DNA from: Pleurotus djamor | Lineage: Eukaryota > Basidiomycota > Agaricomycetes > Agaricales > Pleurotaceae | NCBI GenBank assembly: GCA_029747585.1 | Contig: JAPEVF010000165.1 | Location: 1 to 64,000, forward strand | DNA length: 64,000 nucleotides | Direction of reading: 5' to 3' | Shown here: positions 21,604 through 31,832 of the stretch, in pieces | Numbering within the stretch: the stretch's first letter is position 1 | Layout of the letters: each line of letters starts with the position of its first letter | Notes under the pieces: generated by a model | Told to the model about the DNA's origin: nothing | What the model saw: only the letters and a program-made list of their open reading frames with translations | Database searches by the model: none | Position numbers and translations under genes: made by a program

Positions 21604-24600
21604 TTAGAACCATGACATCCAGCTAGAACCGTCGCTCCAAGGTTGGTTCAAAGCACCAAAATCAAAGTTGATGCTGTCCACGACGGCCATTCTTGACGAC
21701 GACGAAAATATCGGAGTCGTGCCGATTGTAGGCACCCCAGGTCCGTTCCCGGGCAAAACGCCATGGGCCAAGGCGCTGTCATACAGATCTGGTAGTACGG
21801 GCGACATACTCATAGAAATCTTGGGAGGTGGACTCCATGAATGGCTGGGGGGACAATTGACGCTCGCTTGTTGTGAGCATTGACAAGGCTTTCTTGTCGG
21901 GAAAAGAACAGCAGCCCGCTGATGAACTTCGGCGATACACTGCGAGAGCGATCTGTGCGCATTCGCAAACGAGTCATGTGAGGGCTGATCAAGTTGATGG
22001 TGCTGTGGTTGTTGTTGCTGCTGTATGGCCACTTCCTGAGAGAATTCTTCAGACAGCGTGTGACGAAGGGCTAACGACGGCACATCTTCGCCCTCTGCCC
22101 AGCGTGTATAAATATGGTTTGCCTTGCCCACCAGCGTATTGAGGATCGGCTATAGATAAGAGAAAATCACTCAGGTCTTCCCGCATTACGACATGCCGAA
22201 GACTTACAATCACTTGCATAGCTCGTGGGCACGTATCTTTGGCAGCTTCGAATAACACTCGTGCACGCTCCAGCTCCTGTAACGCCGCAGGAGAGAGGCA
22301 CGTAAAGGGTGCCCTTGATACCAAAAGGCATAACGAAACCTGGATGTATTTAGCACCATCATTGATGATTCAATTGAATAGACATAACTCACAGCAGCGC
22401 TGAAAGCGTTCGACCAGAATGCCAATATTCTCGCTGTCAAAGTGGGTTCCCTCTTAAAGAGCGCTTCAACAGTTGCAATCATCCTGGATGCACTCAGGAA
22501 CACGGCGACCACAGACGGGGCATATGGATGTCGTCGGTTAAACGCTCTCTCCGGTCCGCTTAGAGCGCGTGTGAAGAATGTACGATGAAGTTGCAGAAGA
22601 ACTGCAAGAACAAACGATGCGAGATCAAAAACCCATGCATCACTCCACTAGAATCAAAACTCACCAGCTTCCAACGCAGTGCTCAAACTTGCCTTTTGCA
22701 TCATAAGTTGTCTTGACTGTGTTAANTCCGATCTCAACGGCGGAGGAACCGTAAAATCCCTGATCCGCTTGTCCAGCACAATTATCTGAGTGTAATCAAG
22801 AGCGGACGGTGGGCCAGAAATGACCTCAAGGACCGGAGACANACAGTGGATGTATGATGAGTGTTTCCATTCTTGGACTATCANAAATCAGCATCATACG
22901 GACAATCAACTAGACATAAGGAGAAAGACATACAATAATGAAGACTCTCCGCGAGATCACGGCCTTCGTCGGGGATGTATGATGGGCGCTTGCAATCGAC
23001 GTGGCTGAGNAACAGCGAGGGCGGACGACCCAACGACAGGGACTANNNNGGAAATCGCTGTCAGAAGNGNNAGATGGGCGAGCCGAAAGGAACNCCTACC
23101 AAGCGCGCATCAAGGTACATAAGCTCCCAGAATAGTGANCTCCTCTTTTCGACTTCCTCTGGAATCATTTTCGATTTGACGCCATCGCGGTCTAACATTC
23201 CCCGCATCAACGGGNAAGAAGCAACNAAACAGATGGACCGCGCATTTTCTCAGCATTCANGTCGGAAGGATCAAGGGACTGTACCACTTACGAAGACCTA
23301 TGCTCTGAGCCAACTTGGCTGTCAAGCCCATCAACCCAAAAGCGTACCCAGCGGCTTTCTTGCGGTCTGAAAATACCAGCAGGTACCATATCTCGTAGAA
23401 GAGCGCTATGATAGTGTCAATATTTGTTTCCTCCATGACAGGTATCTCGCAGAGTGCAGCGCGCGCGAGGTGATGGTATGTTTCCGCCTTTCGTTCCAAG
23501 GCACCCAAAACTTCGATCGGCGAGGGTGAACTTCCGGGAAGCGAGGAGGCATTGTATTCTGGTAAGGTCGTCTGACGAAGGTCGACTAGCGTGCCGACGG
23601 CGAGAATCATAAGCAACAGCGCAAGTCGTCGAGGACAAAGGTCAGCGACGGGCGAATTATACACATGATGAATGAGGTTCGGTAAGAACGTCTCACTCGG
23701 GTGCGGATTGTACCTTTCAAAGCAACTATTAGCCGATGGTAAAGAACGAGGAAGGAACGGGATACTAACTGCCAAAGAGCATTTTGCCTAGCCTGCTCCC
23801 AGAGCTGTTCCGCCTCGTGTCTGAGAGGAAGTTGAGTCCTAATATACTCTCTGACTCGATAGCTAGGCTCGGGAGACACATCTCCGCTGACGGGGAAGCT
23901 TTCACTGAGGCGTAAGATTTCTGACGGCATGGCTTTGTCGTTTGAAGCGTAATAAGGCGTCATTGAATCCGAGAACCGAGGTGGCGAGCTGTTCACTACC
24001 GTGTCTTCGTCCAGGCGGTCCGCTTCCATCTTTGTGGATACANCGGCTGAGTGGTGATCGTGGCCTCCGTCCGAGGGCGAGTCTGATGTGTGTCCAAGGT
24101 GCGATTCGTTGCTGCCATTGCCACCGCGCTGGGTGCCAGCGTAGAGCCCCATTGTGCTCTTGATGTTGAGAAGATCATTCGAAGTGAGGAGAGGGTGGGG
24201 CTCGGTGCTACATGTGGATTGCAAGGATTCTAACGCTTCTTCAAGCGAACGGATACGATCACTCATTTCAATGATCTTTGTGTGTAGTTGCTCGGTGTTG
24301 GCGAGAATGAATCTGTATGGGACTGTAAGCCAAGGCTGGGTTAGACCTGGCCTGCCTTACCGAGTTCCCTTCCCAGAGACGAGCACACCTGTCAATCGCG
24401 AACGTAAATCACACTGCCTGTGATCCAGTGCTTATACGACTACTGTACCCACCTTCTGGACAAATTTCTGCGCATCCCCTCTTCTTGCATGATGCGCAGG
24501 GGAAAACACGATCACACTGGACAGGGTAGGCGTAAATGTGGTTGCATGGACGCGGCGGTAAAGGGAGACCCTTACCCTGAGTTTCAACCTGCATAAGCAA

Positions 24601-24939
24601 ATATGAATNAGCCAACGACAAACTACACTCGTCATGGGTTTGCCCACCTCCGACATTCAGCGCAAGACAACGGCGTCTGGGGAGTTCCTTGGACCTCAGG
24701 GAAGTNNCTGGCCGCTGGACAGGAAGACGCACCTTTTTGCCGCCCTTCTTAGCCACAATGCCGTCCGCAATGAAAATATGGTCCAATTGCGGTTGTGGAC
24801 AGGATGTCTCTTCAGGAACGTCCCTGCTACGAGGACCCCCACCCTTTCTCGGCCTCTTGGAAGGTCTTGTGTCGAACTCGCATGGATTTGCGTGCTCTAG
24901 TGAGACGGTGATGATGTTGTCGGAGACGGAAGGCGACAT
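21604..24939 (-). CDS. Zn2Cys6 fungal transcription factor, paralogue 2, complete
   Basis: The start is at 24939 (MSPSVSDNIITVSLEHANPC). The zinc cluster is spread over three exons: LSCAECRR, LKLR and CDRVFPCASCKKRGCAEICP, giving six Cys in CX2CX6CX5CX2CX6C spacing. The coiled-coil linker reads FILANTEQLHTKIIEMSDRI then RSLEEALESLQS. The fungal-specific domain (PF04082-like) includes NPHPSETFLPNLIHHVYNSP, LCPRRLALLLMILAVGTLVD, KAETYHHLARAALCEIPVME, LFYEIWYLLVFSDRKKAAGY, GLMGLTAKLAQSIGL, MIPEEVEKRRSLFWELMYLD and SHVDCKRPSYIPDEGRDLAE. The C-terminal part has FLSASRMIATVEALFKREP, a Gln/His run and a final SWMSWF. Ns at 22726, 22842-22884, 23010-23260 and 24704 coincide with local frame breaks. 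The gene has many short introns and encodes roughly 850 residues. Confidence 0.85.
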
Positions 24940-26502
24940 GGAGGATAATGGGGGAAGGGGGGGTGAGGTAACGAGATGGAGATGGAGGCAATGCGTGGTA
25001 TTCGGGAGGTAGAGTTTATGGGCAAGGGAATATTTTAACTATTGGGCTGAATGAACGTGACCTAGGGTGTGGGATAATCCTCGATTGCTCCATATCATAT
25101 CAGCCACTGCCTTTTGCGGCCATCGTCCCTTGTGGTGCTGCGAAAAAGGCGGACTTTGCAGTAGGCTTGTCGGCGTCACCGTCTCCGAGGACATTCCGAC
25201 TTCGCAGAACCAACACATAAGCTCAAGCATCGACGGTCTGCGCGACTGCAGGTCAATTGAAACTGACTTCACGCCTGCCTCCCTGGTACCAGAAGGCGGT
25301 ATAATCTCCGAGGAAACATATCAATTTACTCACACGAACCAACCAGACCATCACACGCCTGCCCCGATTGCCTGTGTTCCCCCTAATCCCTTGAAACTGG
25401 TGTCGACGGTGCTTTATCACCAATCAAGATCAGGTCCATGAAGCTTTCAGATGGTCTCATTAGTTGTTTTCAAGGTCTCAGCGGCACCACATACCACATG
25501 CAACCCTTCCAAGCGACGGCTGCGAGCCATAAAAACTATCTTCGGGAGCCGCACATTCATCTGCGATACCCTAATATCGATAGGTTATGATGGGTATTCG
25601 TTGTCAAATGGAGTAACCTAACGGCATAACGGAGTGCTCTAACGTCTGATGCCAGCGGGTCCTACCCCTGATGAGCGTATTTATAGACTTGATCATCAAT
25701 ATGGAACATACCACAAAGATGGGTGAATGTGAGGATCAGCAGCGCTGTCACCGCCTGGATAAGGGATATGAATCATGCGCGCCGTGAACATTAAGTACTT
25801 GCCAAGCATACGAAACAATTGCAGTCTAGGACGATTCCACTCGTCGCCGATGGTGGACATGCATATGCATAAGGCGGGTGATAGACTTGGACGGGTAGTT
25901 CAATTTATCTAAACGGAACTCGGCGTCTCACCAAGCATCATTAACCTGAGCCTTGTCAACGAATTAACTAGACGCACCGAATTGACCAGCGACCGTAGAT
26001 GATGTGCTACGGGCGGCCACCCTGCGCTGAGAAGAGATGGTTTTCTAGCCAACGAGGAGGTAGGCTGTGCATATACAGGACCGTAATGCCGTGTTCTTGC
26101 TCAGCTCGGATCAGAGGTCGCCCAGATTCGACCAATAAAAGCACAGAATGAGTCCACTGCAGCAACCCAGGAGACTAGATAAGTAGGGATTTAGGCGGAC
26201 GAATCCTAGCAAGCCATGGCGATGGCCCTAAGCGCGTGGATTGCATTCACGGCCCAATGTTTCCGGTGAAGCTTCGAAGTACGAGAGTGCGATAGGAAAC
26301 TTCGCGTAGACGGTTAGGACACCAAAAAGAACATCGTTGTGGTGAGAGAGCCGAGTTTCATCTTGGCGACGCGTTCCCTTCTTGGCCCTCTCGTGTTAGG
26401 GGCCACATAAGCTCACGTGATCGTATACAACCCTGCCTCCCAAGTCGGCTGAAGAAAATCTTGGAGTTTGTTTGACCCACCATCCCGTCGTCATGGGCTC
26501 TT
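24940..26502. other. Intergenic region, 1.56 kb
   Basis: This contains the promoter of transcription factor paralogue 2 on its left side and the region upstream of U6 on its right. The 25067-25441 plus frame has no recognisable motif. I see no RNA gene or mobile element. Confidence 0.5.
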
Positions 26503-26526
26503 GTCCCCTTCGGGGTGACATACGAA

Positions 26527-26557
<31 letters not shown>

Positions 26558-26623
26558 GGCCCCTGCACAAGGATGACACGCTTTCCCGGAGTGGTAGACC
26601 TATGGGTCTCAATATTTATTTTT
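26503..26623 (+). ncRNA. U6: U6 spliceosomal RNA
   Basis: U6 is the catalytic snRNA of the spliceosome. The 5' end is a hairpin (gtcccc-ttc-gggg). The nearly invariant core follows: aattggaacgatacagagaa, with the ACAGAGA box that pairs with the 5' splice site, then agattagcatggcccctgca and caaggatgacacgc, which holds the AGC triad and the internal stem-loop. The 3' tail is longer than the vertebrate one: it carries a perfect hairpin agacc-tatg-ggtct and ends in a T5 run at 26619-26623, the RNA polymerase III stop. I see no TATA box in the 60 bases upstream. The total is about 121 nt; exact ends are inferred. Confidence 0.95.
26619..26623 (+). terminator. U6: RNA polymerase III T-run terminator of U6
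   Basis: Five T residues follow the tail hairpin of U6, as expected for RNA polymerase III release. Confidence 0.8.
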
Positions 26624-27749
26624 CCATAGCCCCTTCCTTCACCTCGAAGCGAGAAGTTCTCCGAGGCACGGCAGGAATTGAAGACTTTCCTTTTGTATTT
26701 TTCATGCTCATGTGCAGTTGTTCCTCTTTGACCAACACTTCGCATGTGGGTAGCTACATCTACAACAGTACTACCAACTACGACGAATGCTCTGGCCACC
26801 TTCCGCCTCTGTATTGATGGTATGTCCAATTGATTCATCAACTTGACCTGTGGATTTTGAACGGTGGTAGTAACAAGCCCGCCGTGTACTTTCAGACCCT
26901 CAGATCTCGCAGTGTGCACCAATCTCGACATATATGGCTACTTAGAAGACGGAAAATCCATCACTCACACACAACTCACACAGTCATAAGCCCNGCACCC
27001 ACAATAGCATCCNTNCTCCTGATTTCCCAGCTACTTATNCTGACGCTGAATAATCGGACNGCAGCATATGGCGCCTTCGCNACTTATCTCAAAGCTTCGA
27101 CATCCCGACGGCTATCATGTCTGGATTTTCTTGATTGCAAAGGGAGAAGCCTCTTTGAATGGNAGTGCGTGNAATCCGCAGCAATGAGGCTTTGTCATTC
27201 NCATGAANTCGGTCGAAGCTACCGACTGCTCTTCGGGTAGGGAGAACTCAACTCACGCAAGGTGGAGAATTGAATTGAACACCNCCCCCAGNAACGAGGT
27301 TNNTCGTACCCCGTCACCGGCCGAAGNTAGNTTTGCANTNTGNNNNNNNTCACTTCATATGCAANCNNNGGTGGNGATATAGCCGGTATGCGTTCGACAA
27401 TGCACAAAGTCTGATACCGCAATGACTCGTTCTAGAAAGNNNGCGAAAGNNTTAGCGAATGAATNTTAATCGACAGATNGGAAGAATCAAGGAGGATGCA
27501 CCCCAGAACGATCAGCAGAACCGTGTTGCCGCTGATCAACATCGAGCACGAGCACCAGTACGTGGGGCTAGGANGAANTGCGACCTGGGGAGACCCACTG
27601 TATATTTTGGTGAAGGGAAAGGTCACGTTAGGTAGGTACGAGTTGATAAGCGACTCTAAATCACTTTGTGTTGACAGTAAGTCACGGAAAACACGGTTGA
27701 TCGCGAAGCGTACTCACAAGAATAAATATGACGGTCAGATTATACCCCT
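26624..27749. other. Low-quality intergenic region with many Ns
   Basis: From 26994 to 27578 there are more than thirty ambiguous bases, concentrated at 27280-27380. Frames on both strands (26551-26931 minus, 26830-27240 plus) have no recognisable motif, and with this many Ns a small broken gene could be hidden. I see nothing I can name. Confidence 0.55.
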
Positions 27750-28275
27750 TCATCGTCGCTTCCCCTTTCCCCTCTTCTTCTGCGAAGTAACAGATTCCGG
27801 TAGCCATTCATTCACAGGCTCCTCTTTGACACTCGTTCGCGTAGGGGGCTCAGGCGTCGAAGCCGGCGACCCCGACGTGGTGTTTTCATCTATCCCAAGT
27901 CGTCTGTTCTCCTCCGCTTTAGCTATCGCGGCAGTAATCTCTTCAGCAGAGACCTCTTCGCCTCTTCGCAGTCTTGCGGCGATTTCGGGAGTTATTTGGA
28001 CTTTACGGACGTTCGTTTGGAAGCCTGGGGCTGCATCACAAGTCCNTGAGTGAGTTTTCTGGGANTAGAGAGAAGTTGGAAGGNATGCTTACCACCCCTC
28101 CCGATGCCATACTTCTTCAGTCTATACGCNAGATACCACTTCCGTGCGAAGTATCCGGAGACTAGTAGGATTGAAGGTATTCTGAGAGGCTTAAGGTGAC
28201 GGTGTAGAAGAGTAGATTGAAAACACACGTTATCCAGAGTAGTGAAGGATATTCGTCAACATTGTTGGCGGGCAT
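27750..28275 (-). CDS. Small single-helix membrane protein, function unknown
   Basis: The start is at 28275 (MPANNVDEYPSLLWIT). A first intron (gtgtgt to ctctcag) joins to IPSILLVSGYFARKWYLAYR, one predicted membrane segment with a basic flank, then LKKYGIGRGAPGFQTNVRKV. A second intron (gtaagc to gatgcag) interrupts this at GRG/APG. The rest is QITPEIAARLRRGEEVSAEE, then EITAAIAKAEENRRLG, a polar Pro/Thr linker and a basic end KKRGKGKRR. The product is about 135 residues. It looks like an N-terminally anchored membrane protein with a cytosolic helical segment followed by a basic tail. I do not recognise a named family. Single Ns fall in the introns or at one codon. Confidence 0.7.
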
Positions 28276-28570
28276 TGTCGATGTCGTACTGTAAGTCTGT
28301 GAGTTGGGATTACCATTCCGTTCTGGGACACGTTAGTCCCACGTGGCACGGAGTAGCTCCTTTGAAGCTCCTAAATATACTCTAGGAGACATGTTCATCC
28401 ACTTGCCAGGTTCGAGGTATTCAGCTCTACCCAGCTCTTCCCGTTCAAGCTCAAGGTCTGGGTAGTTTGAATCTTACTCTCATGGTCAAGAAGGCAACTG
28501 CAATGTATTATGACCGAGAACCCAAGCAAGCTACACGTACAGTTTTTGGGACACCCTCACGTTAGTAACA
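28276..28570. other. Intergenic, nothing seen
   Basis: This holds the promoter side of the gene at 28275 and the 3' side of the next minus-strand gene. No feature stands out. Confidence 0.5.
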
Positions 28571-29365
28571 CTAGAAGTATATGTTTAGTTGCTCAACAAC
28601 TATAACTGGAGCAGGAGGAGGGCGTATTGAAGGCTGGGGAGGCAGGCTGGATTGAGGGGGGACGGAAGCCGGAGGACAGGCATTCCGCCTTGCGAGATCA
28701 CGCTTGGTCTTGTCAGACGCCCTCTATGGGTGGCCATCATGGCACATAGATAAATCAAATATAAGCACAGGAGGTCGAGATGAGGAAACCGCAGAACGTA
28801 CCAAAGCGGTGGTATAGAGAATTCTCGCATCGGCCTTGAGCGCCTTGGAAGCGCGGTAGCACTTTAATGACCCCAGAAATCCTCTTGATTTTTCTTCGAG
28901 GTCATATAGATCGGTAGTGACCCTAAGGTTCAAGATGAGTATAACCAAGCAGTGAAGACTATGGTAAAGCCTGACTTGATGTGTAACCGATCGAGCGCCT
29001 GGTATTGCTTAGCCTCAAAACCGTTTTGAGAGAGGAAAGTCATCTCGACCATCGTTTGGTCAACCAAAGATCGAACGGAGGATAGGCGAGCCTTAATGAG
29101 GATGCCTCCGTCTTTTAGAAGTTTTCGGCTAGTGAGAAACGTCTNGAAGCACGAGAAAGGTGATGGGCTTACTGGACTTTCCATAGGCAGCGTTCGCGTA
29201 TGAGTGGGATTCAAAGACAGTGTGGTTCAAATGATTGAAAGTTGGGTGCGTCTCCTGGACGTAAGCGGGCCCATGAAATGACACGGTTTGGGAGTTGTCT
29301 GTTGCGTGCAGAGTGGTAGGACCTAAGACACAACTCGAGATCGTGGTAGACACTCCCGGTGGCAT
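28571..29365 (-). CDS. Hypothetical protein, four exons
   Basis: The start is at 29365 (MPPGVSTTISSCVLGPTTLH). In-frame joins were found at S(gtaagc)/NGGILIKARLSSVRSLVD, HIK(gtcagg)/VTTDLYDLEEKSRGF and YTTAL(gtacgt)/RASDKTKRDLARRN. The last exon is Pro-rich (PPASVPPQSSLPPQPSIRPP) and ends VEQLNIYF with a stop at 28571. The product is about 175 residues, with no signal peptide or membrane segment. The frame-consistent splicing supports a real gene, but I do not recognise the family. The N at 29145 lies in the first intron. Confidence 0.5.
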
Positions 29366-29651
29366 GGGGGAAAGCGTAGGACGTGTTCTCTATTCAATGG
29401 GCAAGGGGGAGAAGGAACATAAATAAAGCCAGAATATGCAGCCAGCCGAAACAACACACATCATGTCGTTATCGATAAAACAAAACATGGTGGAGAAAGG
29501 TGGTCGACGGGCACGTTCACGGCGTTCAACCGTTCGGACACGAAAGTGGTAATAACTGTGTTTGTCATTGTGGGTCCATGCTTTTTACAATGCCTACTTC
29601 CCAAATGCCCACCCAATTTCGCCCTCCCATTTCTCCTCGCGCATCCATGCT

Positions 29652-30975
29652 ATGATGGTGAACATGGATGAGGCATCATCCAAGCCTGAAGTACCGACCG
29701 ACGACCTTCTGCCCTTTGAATGTTTCTGGCGCGATAACTACGATTGGTTCCTTTCGAGAGGCTATCAGCTCAGGTCCCGTTATAAACCAGATTGGATTCC
29801 TTCGTGGAGAGGAACTAAGAAGCTCTCATTTACTTGCCCTGATGGTGCAGTGCCGTTCGTAAGTCTCTCAGCCCACGCTACTAGCCCCCACTGAATTCTT
29901 TACAGCACCCGAGCGTTTTGGACGCACGTCGCTCAGACGGCGAACGCCTGATGCTCAAATGCATAGAGAAATCTCTGCATCCCTACGAGGCCGAGATTGG
30001 ACAGTATTTTTCATCCCCAGAACTGTTGCAAGACACCAACAATCATTGCGTTCCCATATACGAAGTTCTGCATCCACCAGGAGACGAGGAAATGCTTGTA
30101 CTCGTCATGCCCCTTCTTCGACCTCACGACGATCCGCGCTTTGATACCACTGGCGAAGTCATTGAAATGCTCCATCAGGTATTCGAGGTAGGCGACTTTG
30201 ACATTCCATTCGTCCATTCCTTGACCATATTCGTGAAGGGCCTTCAGTTTATGCACAAGCATCATGTTGCACATCGGTACGGCACATGAACCTTACCGCG
30301 CTGCACCTACGGCTAAAAACCGTCTCAGAGACGTTGCACTTCTCAATGTAATGATGGACGCGAGGTCCCTGTACACCGAGGACTATCATCCTAGCCGCCC
30401 TAGCTATAGATTGGATATGAATGGCTTGGCTAGGCATTCTACCAGGACGCAGACACCTGTAAGATATTACCTGACGGACTTTGGCCTTTCTCGCAGATAT
30501 AAACCAGAAGACTTGCCAGTCCTGGAAGATGTCATAATTGGTGGAGATAGGACTGTTCCCGAATTCCAAACCTCGGAGGCTTGCGATCCGTTTCCTTCAG
30601 ATATATACACCCTAGGCAATATGATCAAAGAAGAATTTATTGAGGTGCGTTGCTCACTTATTCCCTGATGGTCGGCTGAGAAAGTTCTTTCTTTCTAGGG
30701 TTCTAAACTGATAAAACGCAAACGAGGATTTGATTTTTTGAAACCTCTGGTTGCCGACATGACACAATCTGACCCAACGAAACGCCCCACCATAGGCCAA
30801 GTCATCGAACGCTTCGAGGAGATTCGGAGCAAGCTTAGCACATGGACACTGCGCTCGCGAGTTATCGAGGTCAACGAATCGTATTTTTCAAAGGTGTATC
30901 GCGGTATCGGTCACTGGAAGCGGAAGTTCCTGTTCGTTCTTCGAAACGTTCCTCCCGTTCCACACCCTACGTAAT
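29652..30975 (+). CDS. Protein kinase-like protein (basidiomycete type)
   Basis: Exons are 29652-29858, 29906-30276, 30329-30644 and 30699-30975. The kinase landmarks are GERLMLKCIEKS (candidate ATP-binding Lys), LHPYEAEI (candidate helix C Glu), FVHSLTIFVKGLQFMHKHHV, the catalytic loop HRDVALLNVMMD (catalytic Asp), YLTDFGLSRRY (Mg-binding DFG), FPSDIYTLGNMIKEEF and DPTKRPTIGQVIERF. I see no glycine-rich loop before the Lys, which is usual for this mushroom-specific kinase group. The start at 29652 (MMVNMDEASSKPEVPTDDLL) is the first ATG in frame with good context. About 390 residues, soluble. The substrate is unknown. Confidence 0.82.
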
Positions 30976-31832
30976 AGCGTTGTATTCCCGTCTTGTTTAG
31001 TTGCGGCTGGTCTCCGCGTTGTTTCTTGATTGCGTTGTCTTCGTACATAAGTCCCTGTGTTGTTTGCGGGTTCATTCAGTTCCTTGTACTTACTCCGTCG
31101 AGCTCATAGACAACACGGCAAGTACGTCAGAAGAGTAAGCTGAAGAGTAAGCTTCTAACACCCTTGACGTCCCTCGCCGAGGAAGCTGCCTGTGCCCCGG
31201 ATCGGCGACTGAGTGGACGTGCGTGCGCGTGAGGGGTTCCGTCAAAACGTCCGAGGCGGAAAGCCTTACTTTCGAAGTTGCGGTGTCAAGATGAAGCGGT
31301 CTCGATGCAAAGCCATTATAAGAACGCAGCGGACTGGTCTTCATGTTCCCCCGCCAGCGACCTCGCTGTCCAAGTGGTGGTCGCCGCTATTGCATATCGC
31401 TCGGTAAACACGTGGATAGGGGTAACGAACGGTTTACCGGATACCGGAGGCTCCGGTTGCCTTATAATAATTGCCAATCGACTTTTTGTCCTCTCCGACG
31501 ACGACCTTGACCTCCTGCTCGCTGTCTCTGGTGTTGACTGCACCCCGATTCCTTCGCCCTTGCCATCTCCCTGCGTCTCCTTGAGAGGCTGATCCACGCG
31601 GACATCCGTTTCCCCGTCCGTTCATCCTGTTTTCGGTATTGCCAAGGTTCCTTTAGACTCTAGATCTTTTCGAGGTTAGAGAATACTCCCTATTTTCGCC
31701 ATCTATATATCGTGAGTGTTTCATATCCTCTTTGTTTTCCCCACCTTCCCCACATCCCACTTTGTCTCGAATTTGGGGCTTGCTGCAAACCCGTACTGCG
31801 CCTGCATTGATTCTGAGACATAACTTGCAAGT
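30976..31832. other. Intergenic region
   Basis: This holds the 3' end of the kinase and the promoter of the carnitine acetyltransferase. A pyrimidine-rich stretch and a tatatat element occur near 31700-31760. The 31090-31625 frames on both strands lack motifs. Confidence 0.5.

Noticed and set aside
28400..28425. ggttcgag word resembling a tRNA B box
   Set aside because: No A box, cloverleaf or terminator is found at proper spacing.
30976..31830. Possible gene between kinase and carnitine acetyltransferase
   Set aside because: Frames are short, on both strands, and without motifs; the region is better explained as 3' end and promoter.
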